DNA from: Acetobacter farinalis | GTDB lineage: Bacteria; Pseudomonadota; Alphaproteobacteria; Acetobacterales; Acetobacteraceae | Assembly: GCF_011516935.1 (NCBI RefSeq) | Contig: NZ_WOTF01000002.1 | Location: forward strand, 186,001-250,000 | DNA length: 64,000 nucleotides | Reading direction: 5' to 3' | Shown: positions 33,505 through 42,263 of the stretch, one piece after another | Position numbering within the stretch: the stretch's first letter is position 1 | Layout: each line of letters begins with the position of its first letter | The notes under the pieces: model-generated | Databases searched by the model: none | The model's input: the letters and a program-made list of their open reading frames with translations, nothing else | What the model was told of the DNA's origin: nothing | Made by a program: the position numbers and the translations under genes

Positions 33505-36408
33505 ATGCGGCCTGTGAGCAATTTGACTGAAGATTCAGAGAAAATCAGGCAGGCTCTTGAACAGGCGGAGGCTCTGGCAGCCAGCTATCGCGCCAGCGCC
33601 CGTATTCAGGGGATGCGGGTTGATGGTCTGGCCCATGAAGCCGCACATCTGAGGCACCATCTGGGGGCCTGGCAGCAGACCGTATCCTGGCGGGTGACAG
33701 CACCCTTGCGGGCGGTAAGACATCTGATGAACGGGCGGCTGCCAACAGGGCAGAAAATCCCGGCGGTTTATGCACGCCTCAGGGAGGTTTATCAGGATGA
33801 AGGGCTGCGGGGCGTTACGCAGCGTGTTCAGGCCCGGTTACCCGGAGCGGATTTTTCCCGGGTTGTTTCGCGGTATGCCTCAAAGGGGCGGGCGTCTTCC
33901 TCCCCGGCGGCGGCCACGAGCGTTACGCCCGATGTTCAGGATCGGGGCGTACAAGCGGAATTGCTTACTCCGGAGCAACGTCAGAAAAACCTTGAAACCT
34001 TCTATACGCAACCTTTGAGCGCAGAACGGCTGCGTGACCTGACACCGCGTATTCTGATTATCGCGGAGCTTTCTCTGCGGCAGTGCGCCAAATATCGTGT
34101 CTGGCAGAAAGAGGAACAGCTTCAGGCGCTGGGCTGGAGTGTGGAGGTGGTGGACTGGCGTGAGGCAGAGCAGGCCATGGCCGCTTTGCAGGTGTGCACG
34201 GAGGTGATTTTCTACCGTGTCCCGGCGTTTGAGTCTGTTGAAAATCTGCTGAAAGAGGCCAGACGGCTCGGGCTCTCTCCCTGGTGGGAAGTGGATGACC
34301 TGATTTTCTCAGCTGAACAGTATCAGGAAAATGGCAACCTCCAGACACTGGATAGCGCCGAGCGGAAGCAGGTGCTGTTTGGTGTCAGGCTGTTCAGAAA
34401 ATGCCTGCTCTCCTGTGATCGCGCCATAGCATCCACCCGTGTGCTGGCACAGGCAATGCTGGATGCCGGGATCCCTGAAGCTGTTGTGATTGAAAATGCG
34501 CTGGACCAGCAGACCATTGATATTGCACAGGCGCTGGCTGAGCGCGGTGTGCCTGCGCATGATACAACGCGGGAAATCCGCATTGTTTATGGCTCAGGCA
34601 CCAAAACACATGATGCTGATTTTCGTATCGCGGCGAACGGCATTCTTGCCGCCATGCAGGCAGACCCGCGCCTTACGCTGCATATTATTGGAGATCTGAC
34701 AGTCCCTGAAAGCTTTCAGGAGGTAGAGGACCGGGTGCATGTTTTTGCTGGCCGGGATTACGCCGCTTATATGGGGCTTCTGGTGCAGGCGGATATCACC
34801 ATTGCGCCACTTGAGGCGACTATTTTCAATGATGCCAAAAGTAATATCAAGTTTCTTGAAGCCGCTGTTCTGAAGATTCCCTCTGTCTGTTCTCCGCGTG
34901 ATGCGTTTCTGCAAGTCATGCGGGATGGCGAGAACGGTCTTCTGGCGGAGCAGGATGCGCAGTGGCGCGACGCCATCCTGCGTCTGGCGTCAGACCCGGC
35001 CTTGAGAGTGCGGATCGGGCAGCGGGCGTATGACGATGTTCTGGCGCGGTATAGTCCGGCGCAGGTGGCGGAGCAGCAGGTGCTGCCGGTTTTCGGGCGG
35101 CCGGTTGAAAAAAGCCGGTCCGGGGCCGGGCTGCGGGTGTTGTGTGTGAATGTCTATTTCAGCCCTCGCTCCTTTGGCGGCGCGACATTTGTGGCTGAAG
35201 AGATGGTGCGCAGGTTACAGCAGATACCGGATGTAAGCGTAACAGTGTTTACGTCCCGCCCGGAACTGAACCACCGCGGGAGCGCCTCTATCCGTTATGC
35301 CGTGGGCGGCACGGACGTGCTGGGCGTGCGAGTACCCCCCGATCATGATCGGGTCGGCGGGCTGGATAATGAACGGGCGACAAGCCAGTTCAGAACCTGG
35401 CTTGCGGCGGTCAGGCCGGATGTTGTGCATTTTCATGCGACCCAGGGGCTGGGGCTGGGGCTGCTGCGGGCCTGTGTTGAAGCGGGGGTGCCGTATGTGG
35501 TGACAGTGCATGACGCCTGGTGGCTGTGTGAGCGCCAGTTTATGGTGAAAGCAGACGGGCACTACTGTTTTCAGGAAAAGATCAACCAGAAGGTCTGCCA
35601 GATGTGTGTGCCGGAGGCCCGGCATCTGGCAGAACGGGCGGTGATGATGCGGGCCGCCATGGAAAGTGCGGCCATGCTGCTCTCCCCCAGTGAGACGCAT
35701 CGGCAACTCTTTCTGGCAAATGGTATTTCTCCTGAGAGGATCAGGGTGAACCGTAACGGCTTTATCCGCCCGGCACGGCCGCGCACACCACGCAGGCCGG
35801 GGAGTCCGGTCCGGTTTGGCTATGTGGGGGGCACGGAAGATATCAAAGGCTATTCCCTTGTGCGCCGGGCATTTCAGGCATTGCCTGAAAAGAACTGGGA
35901 ACTCCTGGTGGTTGATAACAAGCTGAATCTGGGAATTCGTTCAGTTTATACGGAGTCATGGAAAGTAAAGGGTACCGTGAAAACTATTCCTGCCTATACG
36001 CAGGAAAGTATGGATCCGTTTTTTGACGGGATTGATGTGCTGCTTTTCCCATCCCAGTGGAAAGAAAGCTATGGTCTGACCGTGCGTGAGGCTCTGGCGC
36101 GGGATGTCTGGGTTATTGCCACGGCGCCCGGTGGGCAGTCTGAAGAGATTGTGGATGGCGTGAATGGTACGCTGATTCCGATTGATGGTCGCGCGGAGAC
36201 CTTGCAAAAAGCGGTGCAGGCCGTTTTGAAGACTGCTGAACGGCTGACAGGATACGTCAATCCGTTCAAGAGCACTCTGGCAACATTTGAAGGCCAGACG
36301 GCTGAACTGGAGCAGGTTCTGCGTGACGTGGTTGAGACCAGAACGGCTAGCGCTCGCTGCCTTGCCGAGGGCCTTTCTGCCATTTCAGGCGATCCAGCCG
36401 GTTCATGA
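33505..36408 (+). CDS. Large double-GT4 glycosyltransferase
   Basis: 967 aa. The N-terminal ~150 residues are helical (coiled-coil-like, EDSEKIRQALEQAEALAASYR). Residues ~183-528 form one GT1/GT4-like unit: ILIIAELSLRQCAKYRVWQKEEQL, IRIVYGSGTKTHDADF near 358, and DITIAPLEATIFNDAKSNIKFLEAAVLKIPSV. Residues ~541-915 form a second complete GT4: VLCVNVYFSPRSFGGATFVAEEMVRRL, VHFHATQGLGLGL, VRFGYVGGTEDIKGY near 768, and the E-x7-E region ESYGLTVREALARDVWVIATAPGG. Likely adds sugars sequentially with the 28430-31690 enzyme. Its 3' end overlaps the convergent RgpF-like gene by 62 bases. Confidence 0.87.
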   Translation: MRPVSNLTEDSEKIRQALEQAEALAASYRASARIQGMRVDGLAHEAAHLRHHLGAWQQTVSWRVTAPLRAVRHLMNGRLPTGQKIPAVYARLREVYQDEGLRGVTQRVQARLPGADFSRVVSRYASKGRASSSPAAATSVTPDVQDRGVQAELLTPEQRQKNLETFYTQPLSAERLRDLTPRILIIAELSLRQCAKYRVWQKEEQLQALGWSVEVVDWREAEQAMAALQVCTEVIFYRVPAFESVENLLKEARRLGLSPWWEVDDLIFSAEQYQENGNLQTLDSAERKQVLFGVRLFRKCLLSCDRAIASTRVLAQAMLDAGIPEAVVIENALDQQTIDIAQALAERGVPAHDTTREIRIVYGSGTKTHDADFRIAANGILAAMQADPRLTLHIIGDLTVPESFQEVEDRVHVFAGRDYAAYMGLLVQADITIAPLEATIFNDAKSNIKFLEAAVLKIPSVCSPRDAFLQVMRDGENGLLAEQDAQWRDAILRLASDPALRVRIGQRAYDDVLARYSPAQVAEQQVLPVFGRPVEKSRSGAGLRVLCVNVYFSPRSFGGATFVAEEMVRRLQQIPDVSVTVFTSRPELNHRGSASIRYAVGGTDVLGVRVPPDHDRVGGLDNERATSQFRTWLAAVRPDVVHFHATQGLGLGLLRACVEAGVPYVVTVHDAWWLCERQFMVKADGHYCFQEKINQKVCQMCVPEARHLAERAVMMRAAMESAAMLLSPSETHRQLFLANGISPERIRVNRNGFIRPARPRTPRRPGSPVRFGYVGGTEDIKGYSLVRRAFQALPEKNWELLVVDNKLNLGIRSVYTESWKVKGTVKTIPAYTQESMDPFFDGIDVLLFPSQWKESYGLTVREALARDVWVIATAPGGQSEEIVDGVNGTLIPIDGRAETLQKAVQAVLKTAERLTGYVNPFKSTLATFEGQTAELEQVLRDVVETRTASARCLAEGLSAISGDPAGS

Positions 36409-37306
36409 ATCCGTAAAGGGCACGCCCTTTCCTCGTGGGGTGAATGGAACGGGGCCGGGCCGGGTGCTGGCTGAGATAGGTTCTGATCCAGTCCGGGTTG
36501 AAACCGCTTTCTGCGGGAACAAGAGTTTGCCAGTCATTCAGGTGAGGAACCTGAAAAGGATTATCCCGGAGCAGTTCCTGTTTGAGGAAAGGTACTGTGC
36601 CTGTCTGCACCATCTCCCGCCAGCAGATATGCATGGGGTTGGCCGGGAAGAGGCGTGAGACTGGTTTATCAAGGTCACTCCACGCTGCGTGGAGCGGAAT
36701 GCCTCCGGCTTTCAGGGCGACGGACAGGCCAAGCTCTCCGTGCCAGATAATTTCGTCCCGTGACATTTCCTGAAATGGCAGACTGAATACACGCTGTACG
36801 GGCGCGGTTCTGAAAGCACTCTGGGAGAGACCAATAAACCAGGATTGCAGATGGGGCGTTATGGCGCGTGAGGCAACCAACCCCCATGCCGGGCGTTGAC
36901 TGGCCGAGAGCGCGTCAAGCACGGGGGGAAGCGGAGTAAAGGGGCCAAAGACACTGTCATTGGCAAAAAGAAGGTATGGGGCCTCTTCGGCGAGTCCTTT
37001 TTCGAGAAGAAATTGCCATGCTCCGAAATCCAGCCCACCATTTTCTCGATTCCAGACATGAATGCCAAGGTTATTACAAAAATTCAGAGTTCTGGGATGA
37101 ATAGTGTCTGCACCGGATAGAACTACATGCAGAATAGTACCGCAGGTTAACAGGTTTTTCAGGTAAAAGCGCGTATGAACAGGGAGATCTCCGCTCGGGG
37201 CGTAGCTCGCAAAAAGACAGACCGACCCGGTCGGCAAGGGGGGGGGAGAAGCCCTTTCAACCTGTTTTTTTGTGATGCGTGCGGGGGAAATCGAAACTGA
37301 TTGCAT
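36347..37306 (-). CDS. Rhamnan synthesis protein F (RgpF)-like glycan protein
   Basis: 319 aa. Resembles the RgpF/rhamnan synthesis family: CLFASYAPSGDLPVHTRFYLKNLLTCG near residue 30, RENGGLDFGAWQFLLEKGL near 86 (the conserved N-x-G-x-D-FGAW element), YLLFANDSVFGPF near 112, and W-rich SWFIGLSQSAF near 157. RgpF proteins take part in rhamnose-containing polysaccharide assembly; the exact reaction here is not known. It is transcribed toward the double-GT4 gene and overlaps its 3' end by 62 bp. Confidence 0.78.
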   Translation of the reverse strand: MQSVSISPARITKKQVERASPPPLPTGSVCLFASYAPSGDLPVHTRFYLKNLLTCGTILHVVLSGADTIHPRTLNFCNNLGIHVWNRENGGLDFGAWQFLLEKGLAEEAPYLLFANDSVFGPFTPLPPVLDALSASQRPAWGLVASRAITPHLQSWFIGLSQSAFRTAPVQRVFSLPFQEMSRDEIIWHGELGLSVALKAGGIPLHAAWSDLDKPVSRLFPANPMHICWREMVQTGTVPFLKQELLRDNPFQVPHLNDWQTLVPAESGFNPDWIRTYLSQHPARPRSIHPTRKGRALYGFMNRLDRLKWQKGPRQGSER

Positions 37307-37420
37307 TTTTAATTTGGTTTTTCCGGTGAAATATGACTATCAAGCCGCAAGAGTTACTGGTTATGATAGCCAACTAATTGTTACTCACATAGTTCTGTCT
37401 GAAGGGGAGTTAAAGTCTCA

Positions 37421-37690
37421 ATGAGCAAGGCCTTTATTGCTGCGGTGATCCAGGATTCGATCAATTGCACCGGCGTTGCCGCCAATCAGGCAGCAAATGA
37501 TCTGCTGGATGCGATTGTAGAAGAATTGAAGCGTGAAGGGGGTTTTACTCTTCCGTCTTTCGGAACATTTACGGTTCGCAAGACAAAGGCGCGCAAGGCT
37601 TTGAACCCGCGTACGGGTGAGCCGGTCAAAGTGAAAGCCGGTAAAACGGTTCGCTTTAAAGCCAGCCCGAATCTCAAAAAAGCAGTCTAA
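37421..37690 (+). CDS. HU-family DNA-binding protein
   Basis: 89-aa nucleoid protein. Opening MSKAFIAAVIQDSINCTG replaces the common MNKxELI. The helical dimer core is followed by GGFTLPSFGTFTVRKTKARKALNPRTGEPVKVKAGKTVRFKASPNLKKAV, matching the HU/IHF arms and signature, though the arm-tip Arg-Asn-Pro region reads LNPRTG. GAAGGGGAG lies upstream. Single-gene transcript with its own strong terminator. Confidence 0.94.
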   Translation: MSKAFIAAVIQDSINCTGVAANQAANDLLDAIVEELKREGGFTLPSFGTFTVRKTKARKALNPRTGEPVKVKAGKTVRFKASPNLKKAV

Positions 37691-37720
37691 TATCTTTTTT
37701 GATATATGCGCTGATGGAAT

Positions 37721-37754
37721 ACAGCTCCAGAGGGTTCTCTGGAGCTGTTTTTTT
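37721..37754 (+). terminator. Intrinsic terminator of HU gene
   Basis: 12-bp perfect stem ACAGCTCCAGAG-GGTT-CTCTGGAGCTGT followed by seven T residues, 31 bases after the HU stop. Confidence 0.95.
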
Positions 37755-37800
37755 ATGGCTTCCTGAAAATTTCGAAGCGGGCTGTGTGCCCGTGATGCTG

Positions 37801-39036
37801 TCAGTCTGATTTGACGTCGTCCAGACGGTCCAGTTTGCGCAGGCCCGGGAAAAGAGCCATCCAGAGAGCGGTGATGATCAGTGTGCCAATGCCGCCCAAA
37901 ACAACCGCCGGGACAGCACCCACCGCGCTGGCCAGCATGCCGCTTTCAAATTCCCCCAACTGATTGGAAGAACCGATGAACAGCATGTTCACGGCGGAAA
38001 CGCGCCCGCGCATTTCATCCGGCGTGCCAAGCTGAACAAGCGCACTGCGCACCATAACGCTGATAACATCCGCGCCGCCCAGCACAGCCAGAGCGGCGAT
38101 TGAAACTGGAATGGACCGGGAGACGCCGAAAACAATGGTGGCGACCCCGAAGATCATGACCGACACGAACATCCAGTATCCGGCATGACGGCCCAGAGGA
38201 TAGCGGGCCAGAACAGCGGCAACCAGTAACGCCCCCACAGCAGGGGCCGCCCGCAGCAGTCCGAGGCCCAGAGGGCCGGCATGCAGGATATCCGTGGCAA
38301 ACAGCGGCAGCATGGCCGTGGCCCCACCCAGCAGAACGGCAAACAGATCAAGGGAGATGGCTCCCAGCATGGCGGGTTTGCGGCGGAGGAAGGAAATGCC
38401 TCCAAAAACAGCGGCCAGAGTGGTGGGCTGGCGTGGGCGTGCCGGAAAGCGGAGAGTCATGCTGAACGTAGCCAGCGCGGCAATGCCAAAGCCTGTGGCA
38501 CACAGTGCGTAACAGACACCGGCCCCCAGCCCGTAAAGCAGCCCGCCCAGAGAGGGCCCCGCAATGGAGGCAACCTGAAAGAGGGAGGAGGAAAGGGCGG
38601 AGGCACGTGGGAAAATGGCTGTTGGCACCAGAGAGGGCAGAAAGGTCTGCTGTGCGGGCATTTCAAAAGCCCGGCAGGCGCCAAACAGGGCAACCAGACC
38701 ATAAATCATGACCGGCGCAAGAAAATGCGTGAAAGAGGCCAGAGCCATAAAGGCCGCTGCCAGCGCTTCTATGGCCTGACAGGTGATGACAATGCGACGG
38801 CGGTCATGCTGGTCCGCCGCGTGGCCTGCCGGAAAAATAAAAGCCACCATCGGCAGAAACTGGGCCAGCCCGACAAACCCGAGGGCAGCGGCGCTATGGG
38901 TCAGGGCATAAACCTGCCACCCGACGGCCACGGCCTGAATCTGTGAAGAAAAGGCCCCGAGCGTGCGGGACGTCAGCGCAGCGCGGAGGCCGGGGTGTGA
39001 CAAAAGAGGTGTGGGCGCCACCGGAGTATCATTCAT
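37801..39036 (-). CDS. MFS transporter (enterobactin-exporter/DHA3-like)
   Basis: 411-aa integral membrane protein with ~12 hydrophobic segments. Opening HPGLRAALTSRTLGAFSSQIQAVAVGWQVYALTHSAAALGFVGLAQFLPM and the loop GHAADQHDRRRIVITCQ (motif A: G-x-x-x-D-x-x-x-R-R) mark it as an MFS drug/siderophore-type exporter. RALFG-like PAQQTFLPSLVPTAIFPRASALSSSLFQVASIAGPSLGGLLY is typical of the EntS-like group. The substrate cannot be inferred. Single gene, preceded by a 350-bp gap. Confidence 0.87.
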   Translation of the reverse strand: MNDTPVAPTPLLSHPGLRAALTSRTLGAFSSQIQAVAVGWQVYALTHSAAALGFVGLAQFLPMVAFIFPAGHAADQHDRRRIVITCQAIEALAAAFMALASFTHFLAPVMIYGLVALFGACRAFEMPAQQTFLPSLVPTAIFPRASALSSSLFQVASIAGPSLGGLLYGLGAGVCYALCATGFGIAALATFSMTLRFPARPRQPTTLAAVFGGISFLRRKPAMLGAISLDLFAVLLGGATAMLPLFATDILHAGPLGLGLLRAAPAVGALLVAAVLARYPLGRHAGYWMFVSVMIFGVATIVFGVSRSIPVSIAALAVLGGADVISVMVRSALVQLGTPDEMRGRVSAVNMLFIGSSNQLGEFESGMLASAVGAVPAVVLGGIGTLIITALWMALFPGLRKLDRLDDVKSD

Positions 39037-39101
39037 GAGGTCAATTCATAACAGGGCCAGTATGAAAAAACATATCTCTTTAACGGGAGGTGAGAACCAA
39101 A

Positions 39102-39149
39102 ATGACTGGAAGCACACGAATCCCCCCGTTTCAGGCGGGTTTTTTCTGA
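39102..39149 (+). CDS. Possible 15-aa micro-ORF with strong ribosome site
   Basis: ATG AAs MTGSTRIPPFQAGFF then TGA. GGGAGGTGAG sits 7-8 bases upstream. The last codons coincide with the terminator hairpin and its T-run, so this may be a leader peptide, a tiny protein, or a chance ORF inside a small RNA. No conservation information is available. Confidence 0.25.
   Translation: MTGSTRIPPFQAGFF
39123..39146 (+). terminator. Orphan intrinsic terminator
   Basis: C-rich arm pairing with GGCGGG (CCC..GTTTCA..GGCGGG, ~5 bp with one bulge) followed by six T residues. No annotated plus-strand gene lies upstream within the preceding 1.3 kb, so it implies an unannotated short transcript. Confidence 0.5.
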
Positions 39150-39388
39150 GGGCGGGGGATGCGCCAAAAGCTGGAAATGCTGAAGAAAGCAAGCTGGGAA
39201 AGTGCCCAGGGGCGTGTCAGCAGGGGGCAGAGACATGTTTTGAAAGAGACATGCTTTGAACAGGTGCGGGGCGGAAAAACCGTCCAGACTGTGAGGGAGT
39301 TACCCTGAGGCACGGGCCATATACGACCGGCATGCTGCCCAGGGCGTGACCCGGAGCGGAGAGACTGAACAGAGAGGTCAAGGAAAAA

Positions 39389-39463
39389 TGGCTGGGGCGG
39401 GAGGATTCGAACCTCCGCATGGCGGAATCAAAATCCGCTGCCTTACCGCTTGGCTACGCCCCA
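39389..39463 (-). tRNA. tRNA-Gln (anticodon TTG)
   Basis: 75 nt with encoded CCA on the minus strand. Acceptor TGGGGCG pairs with CGCCCCA, anticodon stem GCGGA/TCCGC around TTTTGAT (anticodon TTG), T-arm GGAGG-TTCGAAT-CCTCC. A T-rich ATTTTTCCTTG follows and may terminate the transcript. Confidence 0.97.
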
Positions 39464-39536
39464 ATACACATACGGGTAGCCCTTATTAAGGCCAACCGGT
39501 AGGGTTCGTAAAGAGAGAGAATACGCTGTTTTTCTC

Positions 39537-40184
39537 TCACAGAGGGTTTTCAGCCCCGTCGGGCGCAAAAGGCGCGTTCGGGTCTTCAAAATCCAGATCA
39601 GGCAGGCCGCCGCTGGTTGTGTCACTTTCGGCAGGGAAGAGACGGAAGCGGGCGGCCTGATTCAGAGCCTGATCAAGGGCTGCCATGGTGCTGCCCATGT
39701 CTTCGCTCTCATCTTTTTCCCAAGCGCGCAGGGTGTGCGTCCAGATAGCAACCACCATGTTGGTGCGAACCAGCCCGCCCAGCCCGGAGGAGCTGATTCC
39801 AGCGGCGTCTGCCATCCAGCGCATACTCTCCACGGTGGCTCCGCCCAGCAGCAGCGCCAGTGGCGGGTCAAACGGCAGGGCGCGCAGCACGGCGCGCAGG
39901 CCGGGGCGATACTGCTGGAAGACATCCAGGCGGCGCATCAGCAGGTCAAACAGCCGCTCACGCGGGGAGCCGAAGGCTGTGGTGTCGGCCAGAGCGGAGT
40001 CGTCCGCAATGCGGCCCAGCCGGAGCAGCAGAGAGGCCTTGCATGGAAAACGCTCCCGTGTGCGGGGGAAGGGCAGGCCCGCGTTCCGGGCGGCATCCAG
40101 CAGGGAGACGGACCCCCAGCCCCCTTGCTCCGCCTGTGTCATGGCGGCGGTCAGAAGGGCGGAGTCAAAGTCGTCATGGTCCAT
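39537..40184 (-). CDS. COQ9-like ubiquinone biosynthesis protein
   Basis: ~215 aa. The N-terminal half is TetR-like (LLTAAMTQAEQGGWGSVSLLDAARNAGLPFPRTRERFP). The C-terminal half has the COQ9 lipid-binding pattern: MRWMADAAGISSSGLGGLVRTNMVVAIWTHTLRAWEKDESEDMGSTMAALDQALNQA. COQ9 proteins bind ubiquinone-type lipids and assist the COQ7/UbiF hydroxylation step. ATG 40184 starts the conserved region; the longer frame adds a hydrophobic, non-conserved extension. A TetR-family regulator is the less likely alternative. Confidence 0.8.
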   Translation of the reverse strand: MDHDDFDSALLTAAMTQAEQGGWGSVSLLDAARNAGLPFPRTRERFPCKASLLLRLGRIADDSALADTTAFGSPRERLFDLLMRRLDVFQQYRPGLRAVLRALPFDPPLALLLGGATVESMRWMADAAGISSSGLGGLVRTNMVVAIWTHTLRAWEKDESEDMGSTMAALDQALNQAARFRLFPAESDTTSGGLPDLDFEDPNAPFAPDGAENPL

Positions 40185-40274
40185 AAGAAAGAAGCCTGTC
40201 AGGAGTAGAATCGAGAGAGGAGCGGGGCCGGTGTGTCGGTTGAGCAAGAGACCCCGTTATGAAAGAGCGCCTGC

Positions 40275-41099
40275 TTATGAAGAGAGCTCTCTGGCGCGCC
40301 GGGCGGCGGCGGCCACCGCCCGTGGCACGATGGCGGGCCATGCATCCGGTGCCATGAAAACCTTCAGCGCCTCTGCTGTTGTGCCGCCGGGGCTGGTCAC
40401 ACGGCGGCGCAATTCTTCCGCATCAGCGGGGGACTGGTTGAGCAGGGCCCCTGCTCCGTAGAGCGTCTTGCGCGCCAGTGTGCGGGCGTTTTCAGCAGGC
40501 AGGCCCTGCTCCACGCCCGCTTTTTCAAGCAATTCGGCCAGCAGGAAGACATAGGCCGGGCCACTGCCGGAAATGGCAGTCACGGAATCAATCAGCTCTT
40601 CCCGCTCAACCCAGACAGTCTCCCCCACCGCAGCGAGCAGGGCCGCGCAGTGCGCCTTCTGTGTGTCTGTGGCCTGAGGGGGGGCATAAAGGCCGCTCAT
40701 GCCAGCGCCAATGGCGCAGGGCGTGTTGGGCATGGCGCGGATCAGGACGGGGTTTGCCTTGGGGTTGGCCTGTGTGTAGCGCCGCGTCAGGCTTTCCACC
40801 GTGCGGCCGGCCATCACGGAAAGCAGAGTGGCCTGTGGGTAAAGCACGGCCAGCGTATCCAGCACCGGGTCTGCCTTCTGGGGTTTGACCGCCAGAACAA
40901 TGACATCCGGCTGGAAGGGTGCGGGAATTTCGTCCAGCGTCGAGACCACGGTGTGTGGGGCCGGCACGGTGCGGCTGTGCCGGTCCAGCACCACGGAGGG
41001 TTTCAGCCCATGGGCCAGCCAGCCTTCCAGCATGGCTCCCCCCATCTGGCCGCAGCCTGCCAACAGGACGGAAGGAAGGGGGGATGGGTGTGCGGGCAT
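40275..41099 (-). CDS. proC: Pyrroline-5-carboxylate reductase
   Basis: Final step of proline synthesis, NAD(P)H-dependent. 274 aa. N-terminal Rossmann VLLAGCGQMGGAMLEGWL, then VLAVKPQKADPVLD near 72, IRAMPNTPCAIGAGMSGLY near 122, and the C-terminal signature AISGSGPAYVFLLAELLEKAGVEQGL...VTSPGGTTAEAL. ATG 41099 overlaps the upstream YbjN stop by one base (TGATG). Confidence 0.96.
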   Translation of the reverse strand: MPAHPSPLPSVLLAGCGQMGGAMLEGWLAHGLKPSVVLDRHSRTVPAPHTVVSTLDEIPAPFQPDVIVLAVKPQKADPVLDTLAVLYPQATLLSVMAGRTVESLTRRYTQANPKANPVLIRAMPNTPCAIGAGMSGLYAPPQATDTQKAHCAALLAAVGETVWVEREELIDSVTAISGSGPAYVFLLAELLEKAGVEQGLPAENARTLARKTLYGAGALLNQSPADAEELRRRVTSPGGTTAEALKVFMAPDAWPAIVPRAVAAAARRARELSS

Positions 41100-41599
41100 C
41101 AGGCTTCCCCCTGACAGTCCAGCATGGCGACAGCCAGAGCATCTGCCGGGCTTTGGCCGCCCCACAGGAAAAACTGGAAAGCCGGATAGAAGCGTTCGCA
41201 CTCTGTGAGGGCGATGTCGATCATGTCTTCAAACACTTCGACAGAGATATTGGTGCCGCGCAGCAGGAGCGCATGGCGGAACAGCAGGACACCATCTTCC
41301 TGATCCAGACTGAAATGGCCAATCCACATCCGCTCATTGGCCATGCCGATGAGTTCGTACACTGTCCGCTGTTGGGGCAGGGGGGCCTTGAGGTCAAACG
41401 CACAGGTGAAGTGCATGGCCCCCAGTTCTGCCGACCATGAGAAAAACATCCCGTAATCGCACCACTTGCCGGGGGCTTCCACGGCCATTTCGGTCGTGTT
41501 GCAGCGCTCGAAATTCCAGTCGTGGCTACAGATGACCTGTTCCATCAGGTCCAGCGGGTTCACGGGAGGAGAGAGGGTGTTTGTGCTTAGCGCGGGCAT
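41099..41599 (-). CDS. YbjN domain-containing protein
   Basis: 166 aa. Resembles the YbjN family of type III secretion chaperone-like proteins: NPLDLMEQVICSHDWNFERCNTTEMAVEAPGKWCDYGMFFSWSAELGAMHFTCAFDL near residues 15-70 and LLRGTNISVEVFEDMIDIALTECERFYPAFQFFLWGG near 115-150. Alphaproteobacterial members are commonly next to proC, as here. Function remains poorly known; no catalytic motif is visible. Confidence 0.85.
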   Translation of the reverse strand: MPALSTNTLSPPVNPLDLMEQVICSHDWNFERCNTTEMAVEAPGKWCDYGMFFSWSAELGAMHFTCAFDLKAPLPQQRTVYELIGMANERMWIGHFSLDQEDGVLLFRHALLLRGTNISVEVFEDMIDIALTECERFYPAFQFFLWGGQSPADALAVAMLDCQGEA

Positions 41600-41693
41600 G
41601 GCTCACTCTCGGCTGCAAGGTGAAGCGGACAGAATACAGTCTGGCCAGACGGCGGGGCAGGACGCCCCGGCCGCTCCCGGAAAGGCGATGGGC

Positions 41694-41987
41694 TCAGGAT
41701 GTATGCGTGTGGTGGTGGGTGTGGGTGCTGTTCTGTTCCAGCGCATCGACCCGGGCTTCCAGGGCGGCCAGACGGCGTTCAGCCTCTTCCTGCCCGATGC
41801 GGGCGCGGGCGGCGAGCTCACGCACCACTTCAAATTCTTCGCGACGGACAACCTGAAGGCTGGTCAGCACTTCATCCACGCGGCTGCGCACAATGGCGTT
41901 AAGTTCTTCTTTTGCGCCGGTCAGGGCAGACAAGGCCCCCCCGGCCACACCGGCAAGATCATCAAAAAAGCGCGGTTTGTCAGACAT
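41694..41987 (-). CDS. Accessory factor UbiK-like (BMFP domain) protein
   Basis: 97 aa from ATG 41987. An N-terminal amphipathic region (FFDDLAGVAGGALSALTGAKEELNAIVRSRVDEVLTSLQVVRREEFEVVRELAARARIGQEE) leads into a C-terminal coiled coil (LAALEARVDALEQ). This is the BMFP/YqiC-UbiK layout of a trimeric, membrane-associated ubiquinone synthesis helper. The last residues are His/Thr-rich (THTHHHTHTS). It reads left, upstream of YbjN-proC, separated by ~95 bases. Confidence 0.85.
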   Translation of the reverse strand: MSDKPRFFDDLAGVAGGALSALTGAKEELNAIVRSRVDEVLTSLQVVRREEFEVVRELAARARIGQEEAERRLAALEARVDALEQNSTHTHHHTHTS

Positions 41988-42263
41988 TGCCGGTTCTCCA
42001 CTTCTCAATTTCCCGGCACGATGCAGGCAGACCGTGCGGGACAAATTCCTCTTCTCTTAGGCTTTATAGTCAGTCTGCGGGCAGGAGGCTATTGCTTCTT
42101 TGGAAATGTCTGGGCAGCGTTTGTTTGGAAGAGGTTTGGTTTCTCGCGTTCCTGTTGTCCATTGACCCCGCCACAGCGGGTTCCCATTATCAGGATCAAT
42201 GATGTTGAAACCGTTATCAGGCTGCTTTGTGAACAGGGCTCCCTGCGAAACTGGAAAGGAGAC

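Larger units (their letters stand above)
39037..39388. other. 352-bp region with a possible small RNA or leader ORF
   Basis: Between the leftward MFS gene and leftward tRNA-Gln. It contains, on the plus strand, a strong Shine-Dalgarno (GGGAGGTGAG) before a 15-codon ORF at 39102-39149 and an intrinsic-terminator-like element. The remaining ~240 bp (39150-39388) show no recognisable gene. Confidence 0.45.
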
